A DNA stretch of 64,000 bases from Cryobacterium frigoriphilum (GCF_004403305.1 NZ_SOHE01000018.1:148636-212635), one strand, 5' to 3'; shown: positions 26,424 through 35,815, counted from the stretch's first letter. The notes: generated by a model from the letters alone, not told the origin. Program-made: numbers and translations.

Positions 26424-27845
26424 TCACTCGCGGGGAGGTGCCGCAATGCTCGCGGCGGCGGTCGCCGCACCGACCGTGTGGGTGGTGAGCGAGAACATCC
26501 GGTCGAAGACCACGCGGCGGTCGAACTGCATCGCGTAGGCGCGCGCACGGGCGGCCCAATCGGTGCGCTCGGCGTCGCTCGTCTCGAGCAGGGCGTGGTC
26601 AATGGCGGATGCAATCGCCTGCGGATCCTCCACCGGCACGATGATCGCGTGGTCGCCCACGGCCTCGCCGATTCCGCCGGTCAGGGTCGTGATGACCGGA
26701 CCGCCGCCGGCAAGCATCTTCTCGGCCAGGGCGATGCCGAAGGTCTCCACAAACTCGGGCCGCGGCTTGCTCGGCAGCACGAAGGCCGCGCAGGCGGCCA
26801 TCAAATACGGCTTCTCGGCGTCGCCGACATCGTTCAGAAAGCGGATGCGGTCGGCCACCGGAGACTGCGCCGCGAGGTCCCGCAGGTTCTGTTCCTGCGG
26901 CCCCCGACCGGCAATGATGAGGATCTTATTCCGGCTCGACGCGCTCAGGGCGTAGCCGGCCATGAGATCGTCGACGCCCTTGGCCGCCGTCAGCCGGGAC
27001 AGAAACAGGATGTAGCTGCCCGGCACCAAACCTCGGGCCGCGAGTACGTCGACGAGCACGGACTCGTCGAGGTCGAGGTACGAGTCGGCGTCGATCGCCG
27101 GATACGAGATCGAGACCCGGTCACGGCACTGCGCGGCGTAGCGGGTGCCGTGTTGCGCGTCGACGAGGGCGGCCTCGGAGAGAATCAGCTCCCGCGTGTA
27201 TTCGGACACGGCCACGCAGTGGTCCTGGCTGAGATAGCTCGAGAGGATGTGCGCGGCGGCCCCGAAGCGCCCCGCATCCACCGCCGTGCGCACGACGTTG
27301 GTGACATCGCTGCCCACCGCTTCGGCGATGGTGGTCACGTTCACCGGCAAACCGGTTCCGCGGGCGGCGCGCACGGCGTCCGTCACTGCAAGGGTGTGCG
27401 GGCTCAGGTACAGCGAGAGACACACGGTCGGCACGCCGTCGGTGAACAGCTCGATCAGACGTCCGGTGATGCCGGCCAGGTGCCGACCGTCGATGACCTT
27501 GTAGTCGCCGACCGGTTCGGGGCGCTCGACGACGATGCCCGCGCTGTAGGGCAGCACGGAGCCGAGGGGTTTCAGCGGCAGGCCGCTCTTCTGCAGCTGT
27601 TCGATCGGCCAGGTCACAATGCGCACCTCGTCGAAGCCGCGCTCGAGGGCGGTTTCGGCGAGGTTGCGAGCCTCGACCGAGTGCCCGCAGATCACCGGAT
27701 CGGCGCGCACCACGATGACGAGCCGCTTGTCGATTGCCCGGTCCTGGGCTACGGGGTTGCTGTTGCTGAACGTGTTGGTGCCGAACGTGTTGGTGCCGAA
27801 CGTGTTGGTGTCGAACGTGTTGGTGTCGAACGTGTTGGTTTCCAT
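26424..27845 (-). CDS. Glycosyltransferase family 4-like protein with N-terminal repeat
   Basis: A 473-residue GT-B glycosyltransferase. The C-terminal donor domain holds LFLSRLTAAKGVDDLM, IIAGRGPQEQNLRDL and PSKPRPEFVETFGIALAEKM, with the E-x7-E motif of GT4. The first 27 residues are five copies of NTFDT/NTFGT from a 15-bp repeat (27769-27843) starting at the first codon. It is 29 bases downstream of the GH92 gene and probably cotranscribed. The acceptor and sugar are unknown. Confidence 0.83.
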   Translation of the reverse strand: METNTFDTNTFDTNTFGTNTFGTNTFSNSNPVAQDRAIDKRLVIVVRADPVICGHSVEARNLAETALERGFDEVRIVTWPIEQLQKSGLPLKPLGSVLPYSAGIVVERPEPVGDYKVIDGRHLAGITGRLIELFTDGVPTVCLSLYLSPHTLAVTDAVRAARGTGLPVNVTTIAEAVGSDVTNVVRTAVDAGRFGAAAHILSSYLSQDHCVAVSEYTRELILSEAALVDAQHGTRYAAQCRDRVSISYPAIDADSYLDLDESVLVDVLAARGLVPGSYILFLSRLTAAKGVDDLMAGYALSASSRNKILIIAGRGPQEQNLRDLAAQSPVADRIRFLNDVGDAEKPYLMAACAAFVLPSKPRPEFVETFGIALAEKMLAGGGPVITTLTGGIGEAVGDHAIIVPVEDPQAIASAIDHALLETSDAERTDWAARARAYAMQFDRRVVFDRMFSLTTHTVGAATAAASIAAPPRE

Positions 27846-27874
27846 GTGATCGCTCCTGGTTTTCAGGGGTGGTT

Positions 27875-30088
27875 TCAGGGGTGGGTGGAAGTGTGGAACA
27901 GATTGGCCTGGGAGGGAAGCTCGAGGGTTCCCCAGTCGCTGGGCGTCGGCCCGAGCTCGATAATGAGTTCGCCGCCGCGGTGCACTTCGGTGGCGCGCAG
28001 CCAGGTGCGGGTGAGCGGTTCGCCGTTGAAGTGCGCGGCCTGCACGTACTGCACGGGGCCGCCCGGTGTGGGTTCGATGAATCCGAGGGTGCGGATCGTG
28101 AAGGTGTGCCGGCCGACCTTCATCGAGGACTCCTGGAACGCGGGCGCGTTGACGAGAAAGAGATTCTGCCCGGCGACCGGGAACAACCCGAGCGAGGCCC
28201 AGACGAACCAGGAGCTGAGGCCGCCGGAGTCATCGTTGCCCGGCAGACCGCCGCGGCCGGTTCCGAACTGTTGGTGCAGCACGTTGTGCACAATTTCGGC
28301 GGTGCGGTCGGGCCGACCGAGGTAGTGGTACGCCCACGGCACGTCCATATCGGGTTCGTTGTTGAGCCCCTCGAAACGGCCGAGCGCGTACCCGGCCAGC
28401 ACCTCGGCGGCGAGCGGGGCTTCACCCATCTGCTGTACCGGTTCGGCGCCGTAGCCGAAGAAGGTGTCGAGTTGGGCCAGGAATCGCTCCGGGCCGCCGC
28501 TCAGGGCAATGCGGCCCGGCATGTCATGGGTCAGCCGAAAGGAGTAGTTGTGCCGGCTGCCCTCGTAGAAGGTGGAGTCCTTGAGCAGGCCCAGCTCGGA
28601 GTCGAACGCATTTGGCCACCGGGCCGCGAGCTCGGTGAACTGTTTCACGAGAGTTGTGTCGCCGAGGTGCTCGGCGACCTTCGCCGTGCACCAGTACCCG
28701 AATGCGAGGTCGAGGGTGTGGCTGATCGGATGCGCCTCCCCCCGCAGCAGAAACTCCTCGCCGTAGGTGCGGCGCAGGTCGTCGGACATGTGGATGAGGG
28801 CCCAGTCCCAGTCGATGCCGGGCAGGCCGAGCTGGCAGAGGTCGGCGAGAAAGGTGTGCACGAGGGCGCTGCCCTGCCGGGAGAACCGGTCGCTGCCGCG
28901 GGCCATGCGGTAGCCGATCGGAAAGTTGCCCTCCTCCTCGCAGATCGTCAGCAGCGCCGTCGCCAGTTCCACCGCGCGCTCGGGCATCAGGGCGGTGAGC
29001 AGCGGCAGCTGCGTGCGGTAGATGTCCCACATGGTGCTGATATCGAAGGCGAAGGGGCCGTCGGTCGGCCAGAACGGGCTCTCCGATGGGGCCAGACACG
29101 GTTTGATCAGCGAGTGATAGAGCGCGGTCGAGAAGACCGTCTGCCGGTCGGCCGACGGGGTCACGACCGTGATGGCGTCGATCACACTGCCCCAGGCCTC
29201 CTGCGTCAAGGCCTTCCGGACCGCAAACCGGCTCAGGGCCGGCGGCGAATCGGCGTAGAGGTTCTTTTTCGCCTGCTCCACGCCCCGCAGCGAGAAGCCG
29301 ATTCGCAGCTCGATCGTTTCGCCCTGCTCGCTCGGACCTGCCCACATCAGGCCGAAGGTACGCAGGGTCGTCGGGCGGATGTGGTCGAAGTCGAGGCGGG
29401 TACCGCCGGGCATCAGACGCCGGTCGTACCAGAGCATCTGGCGCCACTGCGGGGTGTCACACTCGATGTAGACCGAGAGCGGCACGCCCTCCGCGGTGAT
29501 CTGTCCGCACGCCACGCCGGGTTCGAGGCACTCGATATGGGCGCGCAGCGGGATGGTCGCGCCGTACGGAATCGACAGGCCGCCAAGCGAAAAGTCGATC
29601 ACGATGCGGGCGTTGCTGTGCTTGGGAAACGTGTAGCGGTGCACGGCACTCTTCGGTCCGACCGTCAGCTCGGCGGTGATGCCCGAGTCCAGGGTCGCCG
29701 AATACCAGCCGGCCTCGGCCTCCTCCTCGGAGAGCTCCCAGCTGCGGCCGAGCACATCGAGCGGTTCGACCATCGGCGTGACCCGAAAGTAGTTGTAGTA
29801 CTTGCGGATCGCGCCGGTTCCGGACTGCTGAAAGTGGGTGAATCCGGAGGCGAGTTGCCCCTCGTGCAGGCGCACCGGCACCCCGTCGAGCGACAGGTCG
29901 TGCCGCCCGTATCCCGTCGGGTAGGCCCCGGAATACGCGCACGCCGACACCATACCGAGCGGAAACGTTGCCCCCGGGTGCGTGTTGCCGATCTGCGGTT
30001 TCGGCCACCACCAGGCGGCGGCGAGCCCGCTGCGTGGCGGCAGGTCCGTGACGTCGGTGCCGATGAACGGATCGACCCGTTCCATCAT
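27875..30088 (-). CDS. GH92 alpha-mannosidase-family glycoside hydrolase
   Basis: A 737-residue GH92 protein, a family of calcium-dependent exo-acting alpha-mannosidases. Family motifs are DPFIGTD near the N-terminus, GNTHPGATFPLGMV, MWDIYRTQLPLLTALMPE, and the loop GNDDSGGLSSWFVWASLG. There is no obvious signal peptide, so it may act inside the cell on imported oligosaccharide, which would be unusual for the family. ATG at 30088 or 30085. It lies downstream of gntR and P450 on the same strand. Confidence 0.9.
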   Translation of the reverse strand: MMERVDPFIGTDVTDLPPRSGLAAAWWWPKPQIGNTHPGATFPLGMVSACAYSGAYPTGYGRHDLSLDGVPVRLHEGQLASGFTHFQQSGTGAIRKYYNYFRVTPMVEPLDVLGRSWELSEEEAEAGWYSATLDSGITAELTVGPKSAVHRYTFPKHSNARIVIDFSLGGLSIPYGATIPLRAHIECLEPGVACGQITAEGVPLSVYIECDTPQWRQMLWYDRRLMPGGTRLDFDHIRPTTLRTFGLMWAGPSEQGETIELRIGFSLRGVEQAKKNLYADSPPALSRFAVRKALTQEAWGSVIDAITVVTPSADRQTVFSTALYHSLIKPCLAPSESPFWPTDGPFAFDISTMWDIYRTQLPLLTALMPERAVELATALLTICEEEGNFPIGYRMARGSDRFSRQGSALVHTFLADLCQLGLPGIDWDWALIHMSDDLRRTYGEEFLLRGEAHPISHTLDLAFGYWCTAKVAEHLGDTTLVKQFTELAARWPNAFDSELGLLKDSTFYEGSRHNYSFRLTHDMPGRIALSGGPERFLAQLDTFFGYGAEPVQQMGEAPLAAEVLAGYALGRFEGLNNEPDMDVPWAYHYLGRPDRTAEIVHNVLHQQFGTGRGGLPGNDDSGGLSSWFVWASLGLFPVAGQNLFLVNAPAFQESSMKVGRHTFTIRTLGFIEPTPGGPVQYVQAAHFNGEPLTRTWLRATEVHRGGELIIELGPTPSDWGTLELPSQANLFHTSTHP

Positions 30089-30217
30089 GTGGATTCACCG
30101 GCGATGTGACGTCGAGTATCGCGTTGGGGAGCCATCGTCTGAGCGTAGGCCGGGCTCTTCTCGCTGGCGTGAAACGCAGGTTACGATCATGCAAACTCTC
30201 GACGTCCAGCCCCGGGT

Positions 30218-30997
30218 TCAGCCGCGACGGCCGATCAGCTGGGTGACGTCGATCTGGGCGAGAGTGAGTTCGCGCTGGTAGGCCAGCCGCACTCGGCTGC
30301 CGAGCCACCAGGTGCGCGCGAATTCCACCGTCTGGCCGGTCGTGACCAGGCGGGTGCGGGCGGTGACAACGATGAGGGGCACGTCGAGGTAGGAGCGCAA
30401 CAGGCCGGCCTGCAGGGCGGTAGCGAAATCGATTTCGGCGTAACACTCGGCGGTCACCCGCTCGTTGGCCACGTCGACGGCCGGGTCGTCGAACAGGGTA
30501 CCGGTGCGCCCGGTCCAGGATTCGGTCAGCCCGATCGGCACGCCGTCGACGAGGTGCACCTCGCGCGCGAAGACAAAGGAGGCCGGCGCGGGTTCCGCTG
30601 TGAAAAAGTGGGCGACGTGCGCGGGCAGCTCGGCGTGAGCGCGAATCTCGCCCAGCTGGGAGACGGCGTCGTGGCCGGCGAGCAGCAGTTGGTCCCGCCA
30701 GGGCCGGTTCAGGTCGAGGTGAAAGCGCCCCGCGCCGCCCCGGCCGGTGACGTAGGTTCCGGAGCCGCGCCGGCTGACGACGTAGCCGTCGTCGGTCATC
30801 GCCGCCAGTGTGCGCCGCACGGTGGCTCGGCTGACGCCGTAGTGAGCCATGAGTTCGGCCTCGGTCGGCAGCTTCGCGCCGGCCCGGTACTCACCGTTTT
30901 CGATGCGCGCGCGCAGGTCACGGCGAATCTGCCCCCACTTGGTCAGCGGGGAGTCGTGCTCGACAATGAACGGTTCCACTCGCTTAGTGTGGCGCAC
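30218..30997 (-). CDS. GntR-family (HutC/UTRA) transcriptional regulator
   Basis: A 259-residue regulator. The winged helix-turn-helix at about residues 20-80 (LPTEAELMAHYGVSRATVRRTLAAM) is followed by a UTRA ligand domain typical of sugar- or metabolite-responsive HutC regulators. It lies 15 bases after the P450 gene and before GH92. GTG at 30997 is used; GTG at 30979 is an alternative. It is the natural candidate to control the divergent P450/reductase promoter. Confidence 0.88.
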   Translation of the reverse strand: MRHTKRVEPFIVEHDSPLTKWGQIRRDLRARIENGEYRAGAKLPTEAELMAHYGVSRATVRRTLAAMTDDGYVVSRRGSGTYVTGRGGAGRFHLDLNRPWRDQLLLAGHDAVSQLGEIRAHAELPAHVAHFFTAEPAPASFVFAREVHLVDGVPIGLTESWTGRTGTLFDDPAVDVANERVTAECYAEIDFATALQAGLLRSYLDVPLIVVTARTRLVTTGQTVEFARTWWLGSRVRLAYQRELTLAQIDVTQLIGRRG

Positions 30998-31012
30998 AAC
31001 TCCCGTGCTCGC

Positions 31013-32551
31013 TTACGCGTCCGGCCCGTCGTGCTCGTCGTGCTCGTCGTGCTCGGCGTGCTGGGCGTGCTGGGCGTGCTCGTCGTGCTCGGCGTGCTCG
31101 GCGTGCGCGGCGTGCAGCGAGAATCGGGCGTGGCCGACGGATGCCCCTGGCACCACGAAACGCACCGGCAGCATCGAGAATCCCCTGACCATCTGCTTGA
31201 TCCAGCGCTCGGGTGATCCGACGATGCGGATATCCGGCCCGAGCAGCAGTTCCTCGACCATGACCTTCGCGGCCAGCCGCGCGTAGGGTGCCCCCATGCA
31301 CGCGTGGACCCCCTCACCGAAGGTCATGACACGGTTCTTCGGCGTGAACTCGCGTGACAGGTCAAAGGTGTCTGGGTCGGGGTAGACCCGTTCGTCCCGG
31401 TTGGCCGACCCTTGCAGAAACATGACGCGCGAGTCGGCGGGAATGGTGACGCCCGCGATCTCGATCTGCTCGGTGGCCTGGCGGCACAGGTTCTGACCGG
31501 GGGTTTCGTAGCGCAGGGTTTCTTCAACAAACTGCTTGATGAGGTCGGGACGCTGCCGCAGGTAGCCCTGCAGGCGCGGGAATTTGTCGAGGATGTAGAC
31601 GAGGTTCGTCAGCAACGCGGCCGGCGCATCGCTCGCGGCCGAGAGCACGAGGTGGGCGAGGCCATCCATTTCGCTGGCCTTCACCTTGCCCTTCTGCTGC
31701 GCGATGAGAATCTGCGTGTAGGCGTCGGACCCGGAGGTGTCTGCCCCGGCGTCGATTTCGGCGCGACGTGTTGCGAAGCGCTCCGCGAGCAGCTCCTCGG
31801 TCTCCTGGTTGGCCGCGGCCGCGTCGGCCGGCACGCCGAATTCGCCGACCGTTCGCTCCATCGACCGCCAGAGGTGATCGACGATGACGGCGTTGTCTTC
31901 GGCCGGCGAGCCGAGCAGTGAGATTCCCATGCCGATCGACATCGGCAGGGCGAACCCGCTCGCGAAGTCGCCGCCACCCGAGGCGTGCAGGTCGGCCAAC
32001 AGCGAGCGGGTGAACTCGCGCAGCCCGTCTTCGCGGGCCAGAATCTCGCGCGCCGCGAAGGTGCGGCGCACCGCCTGCCGCAGGGCAGTGTGCCGCGCGC
32101 CATCCTGGGAGACCAGCATGCCCTCGCCGAAGGAGGCGTGGGTACCGTCCATGTCGTTGCCGAGCCCATTGACGAGCTGCTCGTGGTTGGCGAGACCGGC
32201 CCGCACGTCGTCGTAGCGCGACACGATATAGAGGTCGCGGTCTGCGTTGTAATAGACCGGAGCTGCATCACGCAACCGCTTGAACGTGTCGTAGGGATAG
32301 TCGTAGATCGCGAACGAGAGCGGGTCGTAGTGAACCGTGAGATCGGCCGGTGGCGGATCGAATGCGGGCTCGGACGTTGCTGTTGATTCTGCGTCCGACA
32401 CTGCGGCCGACTCTGCGGCCGACTCAGCGACCGGCTCAGCGACCGGAACTGCGACATTCGTCACCCCGGGAAACGGGCATTTCTGGGCCGTGCTGCTCCG
32501 GGCGGTGCTGTCGGCTCTGATCTCGTCGGCGCTGACGGTGTGTTCTGGCAT
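31013..32551 (-). CDS. Cytochrome P450 lacking the I-helix Thr, with a His-rich tail
   Basis: A 512-residue soluble P450. The heme loop FGEGVHACMG places Cys418 as axial ligand, and the K-helix motif is E344-T-L-R347. In the I-helix, where AGxE/DT(T/S) is usual, the sequence is AASDAP (305-310): the acid Asp308 is kept and the Thr is Ala309-Pro310. The tail at residues 480-508 has histidine at every third position (ten in all), encoded by 9-bp repeats (31017-31110). Residues 38-60 also carry a short Ala/Glu/Ser repeat. ATG at 32551 is used. It is divergent from an FprA-type reductase and a flavodoxin, its likely electron donors. Confidence 0.93.
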   Translation of the reverse strand: MPEHTVSADEIRADSTARSSTAQKCPFPGVTNVAVPVAEPVAESAAESAAVSDAESTATSEPAFDPPPADLTVHYDPLSFAIYDYPYDTFKRLRDAAPVYYNADRDLYIVSRYDDVRAGLANHEQLVNGLGNDMDGTHASFGEGMLVSQDGARHTALRQAVRRTFAAREILAREDGLREFTRSLLADLHASGGGDFASGFALPMSIGMGISLLGSPAEDNAVIVDHLWRSMERTVGEFGVPADAAAANQETEELLAERFATRRAEIDAGADTSGSDAYTQILIAQQKGKVKASEMDGLAHLVLSAASDAPAALLTNLVYILDKFPRLQGYLRQRPDLIKQFVEETLRYETPGQNLCRQATEQIEIAGVTIPADSRVMFLQGSANRDERVYPDPDTFDLSREFTPKNRVMTFGEGVHACMGAPYARLAAKVMVEELLLGPDIRIVGSPERWIKQMVRGFSMLPVRFVVPGASVGHARFSLHAAHAEHAEHDEHAQHAQHAEHDEHDEHDGPDA

Positions 32552-32668
32552 CTCTTCGACGCTCCTCGTGTCCTGAAGTTGTGGTCTTCCCGACTGTGCT
32601 GCATCGCCGCAGCGGCCGCAACGAAAATTGCGGCGAAAGTGCCTGCCCGGAGGCCTATTTGGCGATGC

Positions 32669-32684
32669 GTACGGTCGCCCGTAC
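32669..32684. promoter_or_regulatory. Candidate regulator palindrome
   Basis: GTACGGTCGCCCGTAC has 6-bp inverted half-sites. It sits in the P450/fprA divergent promoter and may be the GntR operator, although its spacing is not the classic HutC GT-N(1)-TA-type core. Confidence 0.4.
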
Positions 32685-32830
32685 AACTTGCGCAGGCGGG
32701 AGTTGTTCGGTGCTGCGTACTGCCTGCCAAATCGGTCCAAATTCTGCCCGAACGGGTGCATTTACGCTGCTGCCGTGACGGTGGCGCGTGCTACTTTTTC
32801 GAGCACCCCAGACAGTCATTACCCCGGATC

Positions 32831-32890
32831 CTCAACACCCCCGTTCCTCAACACCCCCGTTCCTCAACACCCCCGTTCCTCAACACCGAC
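32831..32890. repeat. 16-bp tandem repeat before fprA
   Basis: CTCAACACCCCCGTTC occurs three times (32831, 32847, 32863) with a fourth partial copy, ending about 20 bases before the fprA start and just before its RBS. Confidence 0.9.
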
Positions 32891-32910
32891 AGACCTGCAA
32901 AGGAGCAGCG

Positions 32911-34347
32911 ATGGACAGCAGCGCTCTACCCTCCGATTTGCCGACGATTGCCATCGTCGGCAGCGGACCCTCGGGGTGCTACACCGCCCAGTTTCTGCGC
33001 AAGCAGTGGCAGGGCAGCGAAATCGTCATCTTCGACCGGCTCGACGTGCCGTACGGTCTCGTGAGGTACGGTGTGGCACCTGACCACCCCGGTACCAAGG
33101 CCGTCACCAAGCAGTTCGACCGTCTGTTCGAGCAGGCCGGTGTGCGCTTCGCCGGCCGCACCCTCATCGGCAGTGCCGCCTCGCGCGGCGACTTCACCCT
33201 GGACCAGCTGCGGGCAGCCTTCGACATCGTCGTGCTGGCGACCGGCCTGCACGCCGACCGGTCGCTCAGCAGCCCGCTCGCCGTCGTGCCCGGCTCCGAC
33301 CTGCCCGGTGTGTACGGTGCCGGACGCCTGACCCGGCTCATCAACGGCCACCCCGACGAGACGGTCGACGGCGTGCGGCTCGGCGAACGCGTCGTCATCG
33401 TGGGCCACGGCAACGTCGCGCTCGACCTGCTGCGTCTCTTCCTCACCGCCCCCGAGCAGCTGCGCGAACTCGGCATCGCCGACGATGTGGTCAGGGCGAT
33501 CACCGCCGGCCCGGCGCGACAGATCGACATCGTCGGCCGATCACAGCCCGAGACGGCGAAGTTCGACCCGGCCATGCTGCGCGAACTGGGCAAGCTCGCG
33601 GGCATCCGCTTCGTCTCCGATGCGGCGCCGGCTGACCTCGCCGACATCACAAGCAGTGCTGACTCCACAAGCAGTGCTGACTCCACAAGCAGTGCTGACT
33701 CCCCAAACAACGCTGCCTCACCAAACAACGCTGCCTCACCAAACAACGCTGCCTCCCCAAACAACGCTGCCTCACCAAACAACGCTGCCTCCGCGAATGC
33801 CACTCGGCGAGATGCAGTCGACGCACTCGTAGCCGGGTCAGACCCGCTCGCCACCCGCACCGTGCGGTTTCGATTCGGCTGGGTTCCCGACGAAATCACC
33901 GAGCACGACCAGGCCCTGCACCTGACCTTTCGTGCAGCACCCGCGACGCCGGACAGCGACGGCAGCCACGGCAGCGACAGCACCGACAGCACCGACAGCA
34001 CCGACGGCACCGACGGCACGCTGAGCATCGCCGCCGACGCGGTCTGCACGGCGATTGGATTCACCGAACACGCCGACGCTCCCCTGCGCCGCGCGCACCA
34101 CGAATCGGCCGAACACCTCGACCTCGACCGGGGCGTTCTCGGCGACGGGCTCTACTGCGTTGGCTGGCTGCGCCGGGGACCGCGCGGCACGATCCCCGAA
34201 AACCGGGTCGACGCCCGCATGGTCGCGAATTGCATCATTGCCGACCACACCGCTCGACTCCCCCACGGCACCAAGCCGGGCTATGCCGTTTTGGCACGTG
34301 CCGCCGACACCACGACACTCCACCACCTGATCGAGGAGCTCTCATGA
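32911..34347 (+). CDS. FprA/adrenodoxin-reductase-type NADPH reductase with repeat insert
   Basis: A 478-residue FAD enzyme that passes electrons from NADPH to flavodoxin or ferredoxin. The FAD motif VGSGPSG is at 16-22, the NADPH motif GHGNVALD at 165-172, and the C-terminal GWLRRGPRGTIPEN at 418-431. Residues 247-296 are an inserted low-complexity repeat (three SADSTS units, then SPNNAA units, 18-bp repeats at 33652-33790); residues 355-370 are STD units (9-bp). Both sit in the NADPH-domain region as loops. ATG at 32911 has RBS AAGGAG. ATGA overlap with the flavodoxin gene supports a shared role. Confidence 0.92.
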   Translation: MDSSALPSDLPTIAIVGSGPSGCYTAQFLRKQWQGSEIVIFDRLDVPYGLVRYGVAPDHPGTKAVTKQFDRLFEQAGVRFAGRTLIGSAASRGDFTLDQLRAAFDIVVLATGLHADRSLSSPLAVVPGSDLPGVYGAGRLTRLINGHPDETVDGVRLGERVVIVGHGNVALDLLRLFLTAPEQLRELGIADDVVRAITAGPARQIDIVGRSQPETAKFDPAMLRELGKLAGIRFVSDAAPADLADITSSADSTSSADSTSSADSPNNAASPNNAASPNNAASPNNAASPNNAASANATRRDAVDALVAGSDPLATRTVRFRFGWVPDEITEHDQALHLTFRAAPATPDSDGSHGSDSTDSTDSTDGTDGTLSIAADAVCTAIGFTEHADAPLRRAHHESAEHLDLDRGVLGDGLYCVGWLRRGPRGTIPENRVDARMVANCIIADHTARLPHGTKPGYAVLARAADTTTLHHLIEELS

Positions 34348-34787
34348 CCCGCACCATTATTCTCTTTGGAACCGAATCCGGAAACGCCGAGATGGTCGCC
34401 GAAGACCTCGCGTCCGAACTCGGAGGCGACCCGATCGCGGTCGTGGCCGACATGACCGATTTTGACATCGCCGATTTCACGCCGACGGATGCCTACATCG
34501 TCGTCTGCTCCACCCACGGCGACGGCGAACTGCCGAGCGGCGCGCGCCCGCTCTTCGACGCGCTGCAGGAGGCGCAACCGAGCCTCGCCGGCATCCGCTA
34601 TTCGATCTTCGGCCTCGGCGACCGCAGCTACGAGACCTACAGCCACGGCAGCGAGATCATCGACGAGCAGCTGCGGTCGCTCGGGGCCGAACGGGTCGGG
34701 GTCTACGGTCGGCACGATGCGAGCGACGGCTCCCTGCCGAACGACGACGCACTCGAGTGGATGCGCGCCGTTTTCATTCCGGCCTGA
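34344..34787 (+). CDS. Flavodoxin
   Basis: A 147-residue FMN protein. The phosphate-binding loop is GTESGNAE (residues 9-16), with further family segments CSTHGDGELPSGARP and FGLGDRSYETYSHG. It is a short-chain-type electron carrier. The start ATG overlaps the reductase stop (ATGA). With FprA it forms a plausible electron chain to the divergent P450, replacing the usual ferredoxin. Confidence 0.93.
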   Translation: MTRTIILFGTESGNAEMVAEDLASELGGDPIAVVADMTDFDIADFTPTDAYIVVCSTHGDGELPSGARPLFDALQEAQPSLAGIRYSIFGLGDRSYETYSHGSEIIDEQLRSLGAERVGVYGRHDASDGSLPNDDALEWMRAVFIPA

Positions 34788-34840
34788 CCCTAGTCACACA
34801 CACACCCACACACACAACAACTTTTTAAGGGAGTACCCCT

Positions 34841-35815
34841 GTGCAGTACCGCAGTTTCGGTCGAACCGGATGGAACGTCAGCGAGATCTCGTTTGGCGCC
34901 TGGCAGCTGGGTGGCCAGTGGGGAGCCGTCGATGATGAGCAGTCGATCGGAACCCTGCTGTCGGCTTACGAGCAGGGCATCAACTTCGTCGACACGGCTG
35001 AACTGTACGGCGCGGGGCACAGCGAGCAGGTTGTCGGCGAATCCCTGCGTCGGTGGAGCGGTGATCGTGTCTACGTCGCTACCAAGATTCAGCCCACGGT
35101 CTGGCCGAACGCGACCGAGGACGATCCGGCGATGACCGGTCGGTATCCGCAGTGGCACCTGCGGCACGGGGTCGAACTCGCTCTGAGCCGTCTCGGCGTG
35201 GACCGGATCGACCTGCTGCAGCTGCACTGCTGGCTCGGTGACGGGGTGAACAATCTGGAGTGGCTGGAGACCCTGAACGCTCTGCGCGTCGAGGGCAAGA
35301 TTGACAAGATCGGCGTATCCATTCGCGACTACCGACCCGATGAGGGTGTCGATATCGCTGCCCTCGGCCTCGTCGACTCCATTCAGGTGATCTTCAACCT
35401 GTTCGAGCAGCGCCCGGTCGATCGTCTCTTTCCCGCGGGGGCCCGCTCGAACACCGCGTTCATCGACCGGGTCGCCTTCGACTCCGGCGCCCTCAGCGGC
35501 CAGTGGACCCCGCACACCTACGCCGGCTGGGAGCCCGGATCGCAGCAGCACGAGATGTTCCGTGGAGACCGTTTCACCGACACCCTCGAGCGGGTCGAAG
35601 CCCTCAAGACCCTCTGCGCGCCGTACTATCCGACCCTCGCCGAGGCCGCGATCCGCTACACCCTGAGCTCACCCGAGGTATCGACGGTGATCGCCGGCAT
35701 GCGCAGCCGCAGCAACGTCGCCCGCAATGTGTCCTATTCCGATGGTGCTCCGTTTCCCACCGAGCTGCTCGACCAGCTCGCCGAGCACCGCTGGCCGCGC
35801 AACTACTATGCCTGA
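34841..35815 (+). CDS. Aldo/keto reductase
   Basis: A 324-residue TIM-barrel oxidoreductase of the aldo/keto family, using NADP. The catalytic residues are visible as Asp and Tyr in DTAELYG, Lys in VATKI, and His in LLQLHCW. The substrate is unknown. GTG at 34841 follows AAGGGAG. It overlaps the creatininase-family gene by 8 bases, so it belongs to the same operon. A role in oxidising or reducing the product of P450 oxidation is plausible (inference). Confidence 0.9.
   Translation: MQYRSFGRTGWNVSEISFGAWQLGGQWGAVDDEQSIGTLLSAYEQGINFVDTAELYGAGHSEQVVGESLRRWSGDRVYVATKIQPTVWPNATEDDPAMTGRYPQWHLRHGVELALSRLGVDRIDLLQLHCWLGDGVNNLEWLETLNALRVEGKIDKIGVSIRDYRPDEGVDIAALGLVDSIQVIFNLFEQRPVDRLFPAGARSNTAFIDRVAFDSGALSGQWTPHTYAGWEPGSQQHEMFRGDRFTDTLERVEALKTLCAPYYPTLAEAAIRYTLSSPEVSTVIAGMRSRSNVARNVSYSDGAPFPTELLDQLAEHRWPRNYYA

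Larger units (their letters stand above)
32552..32910. promoter_or_regulatory. Divergent promoter region between P450 and fprA
   Basis: This 359-base gap has no credible gene. It holds an inverted repeat GTACGG-N4-CCGTAC (32669-32684), an AT-richer stretch around 32620-32640, and a 16-bp tandem array near the fprA start. It must contain promoters for both transcripts. Confidence 0.6.
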
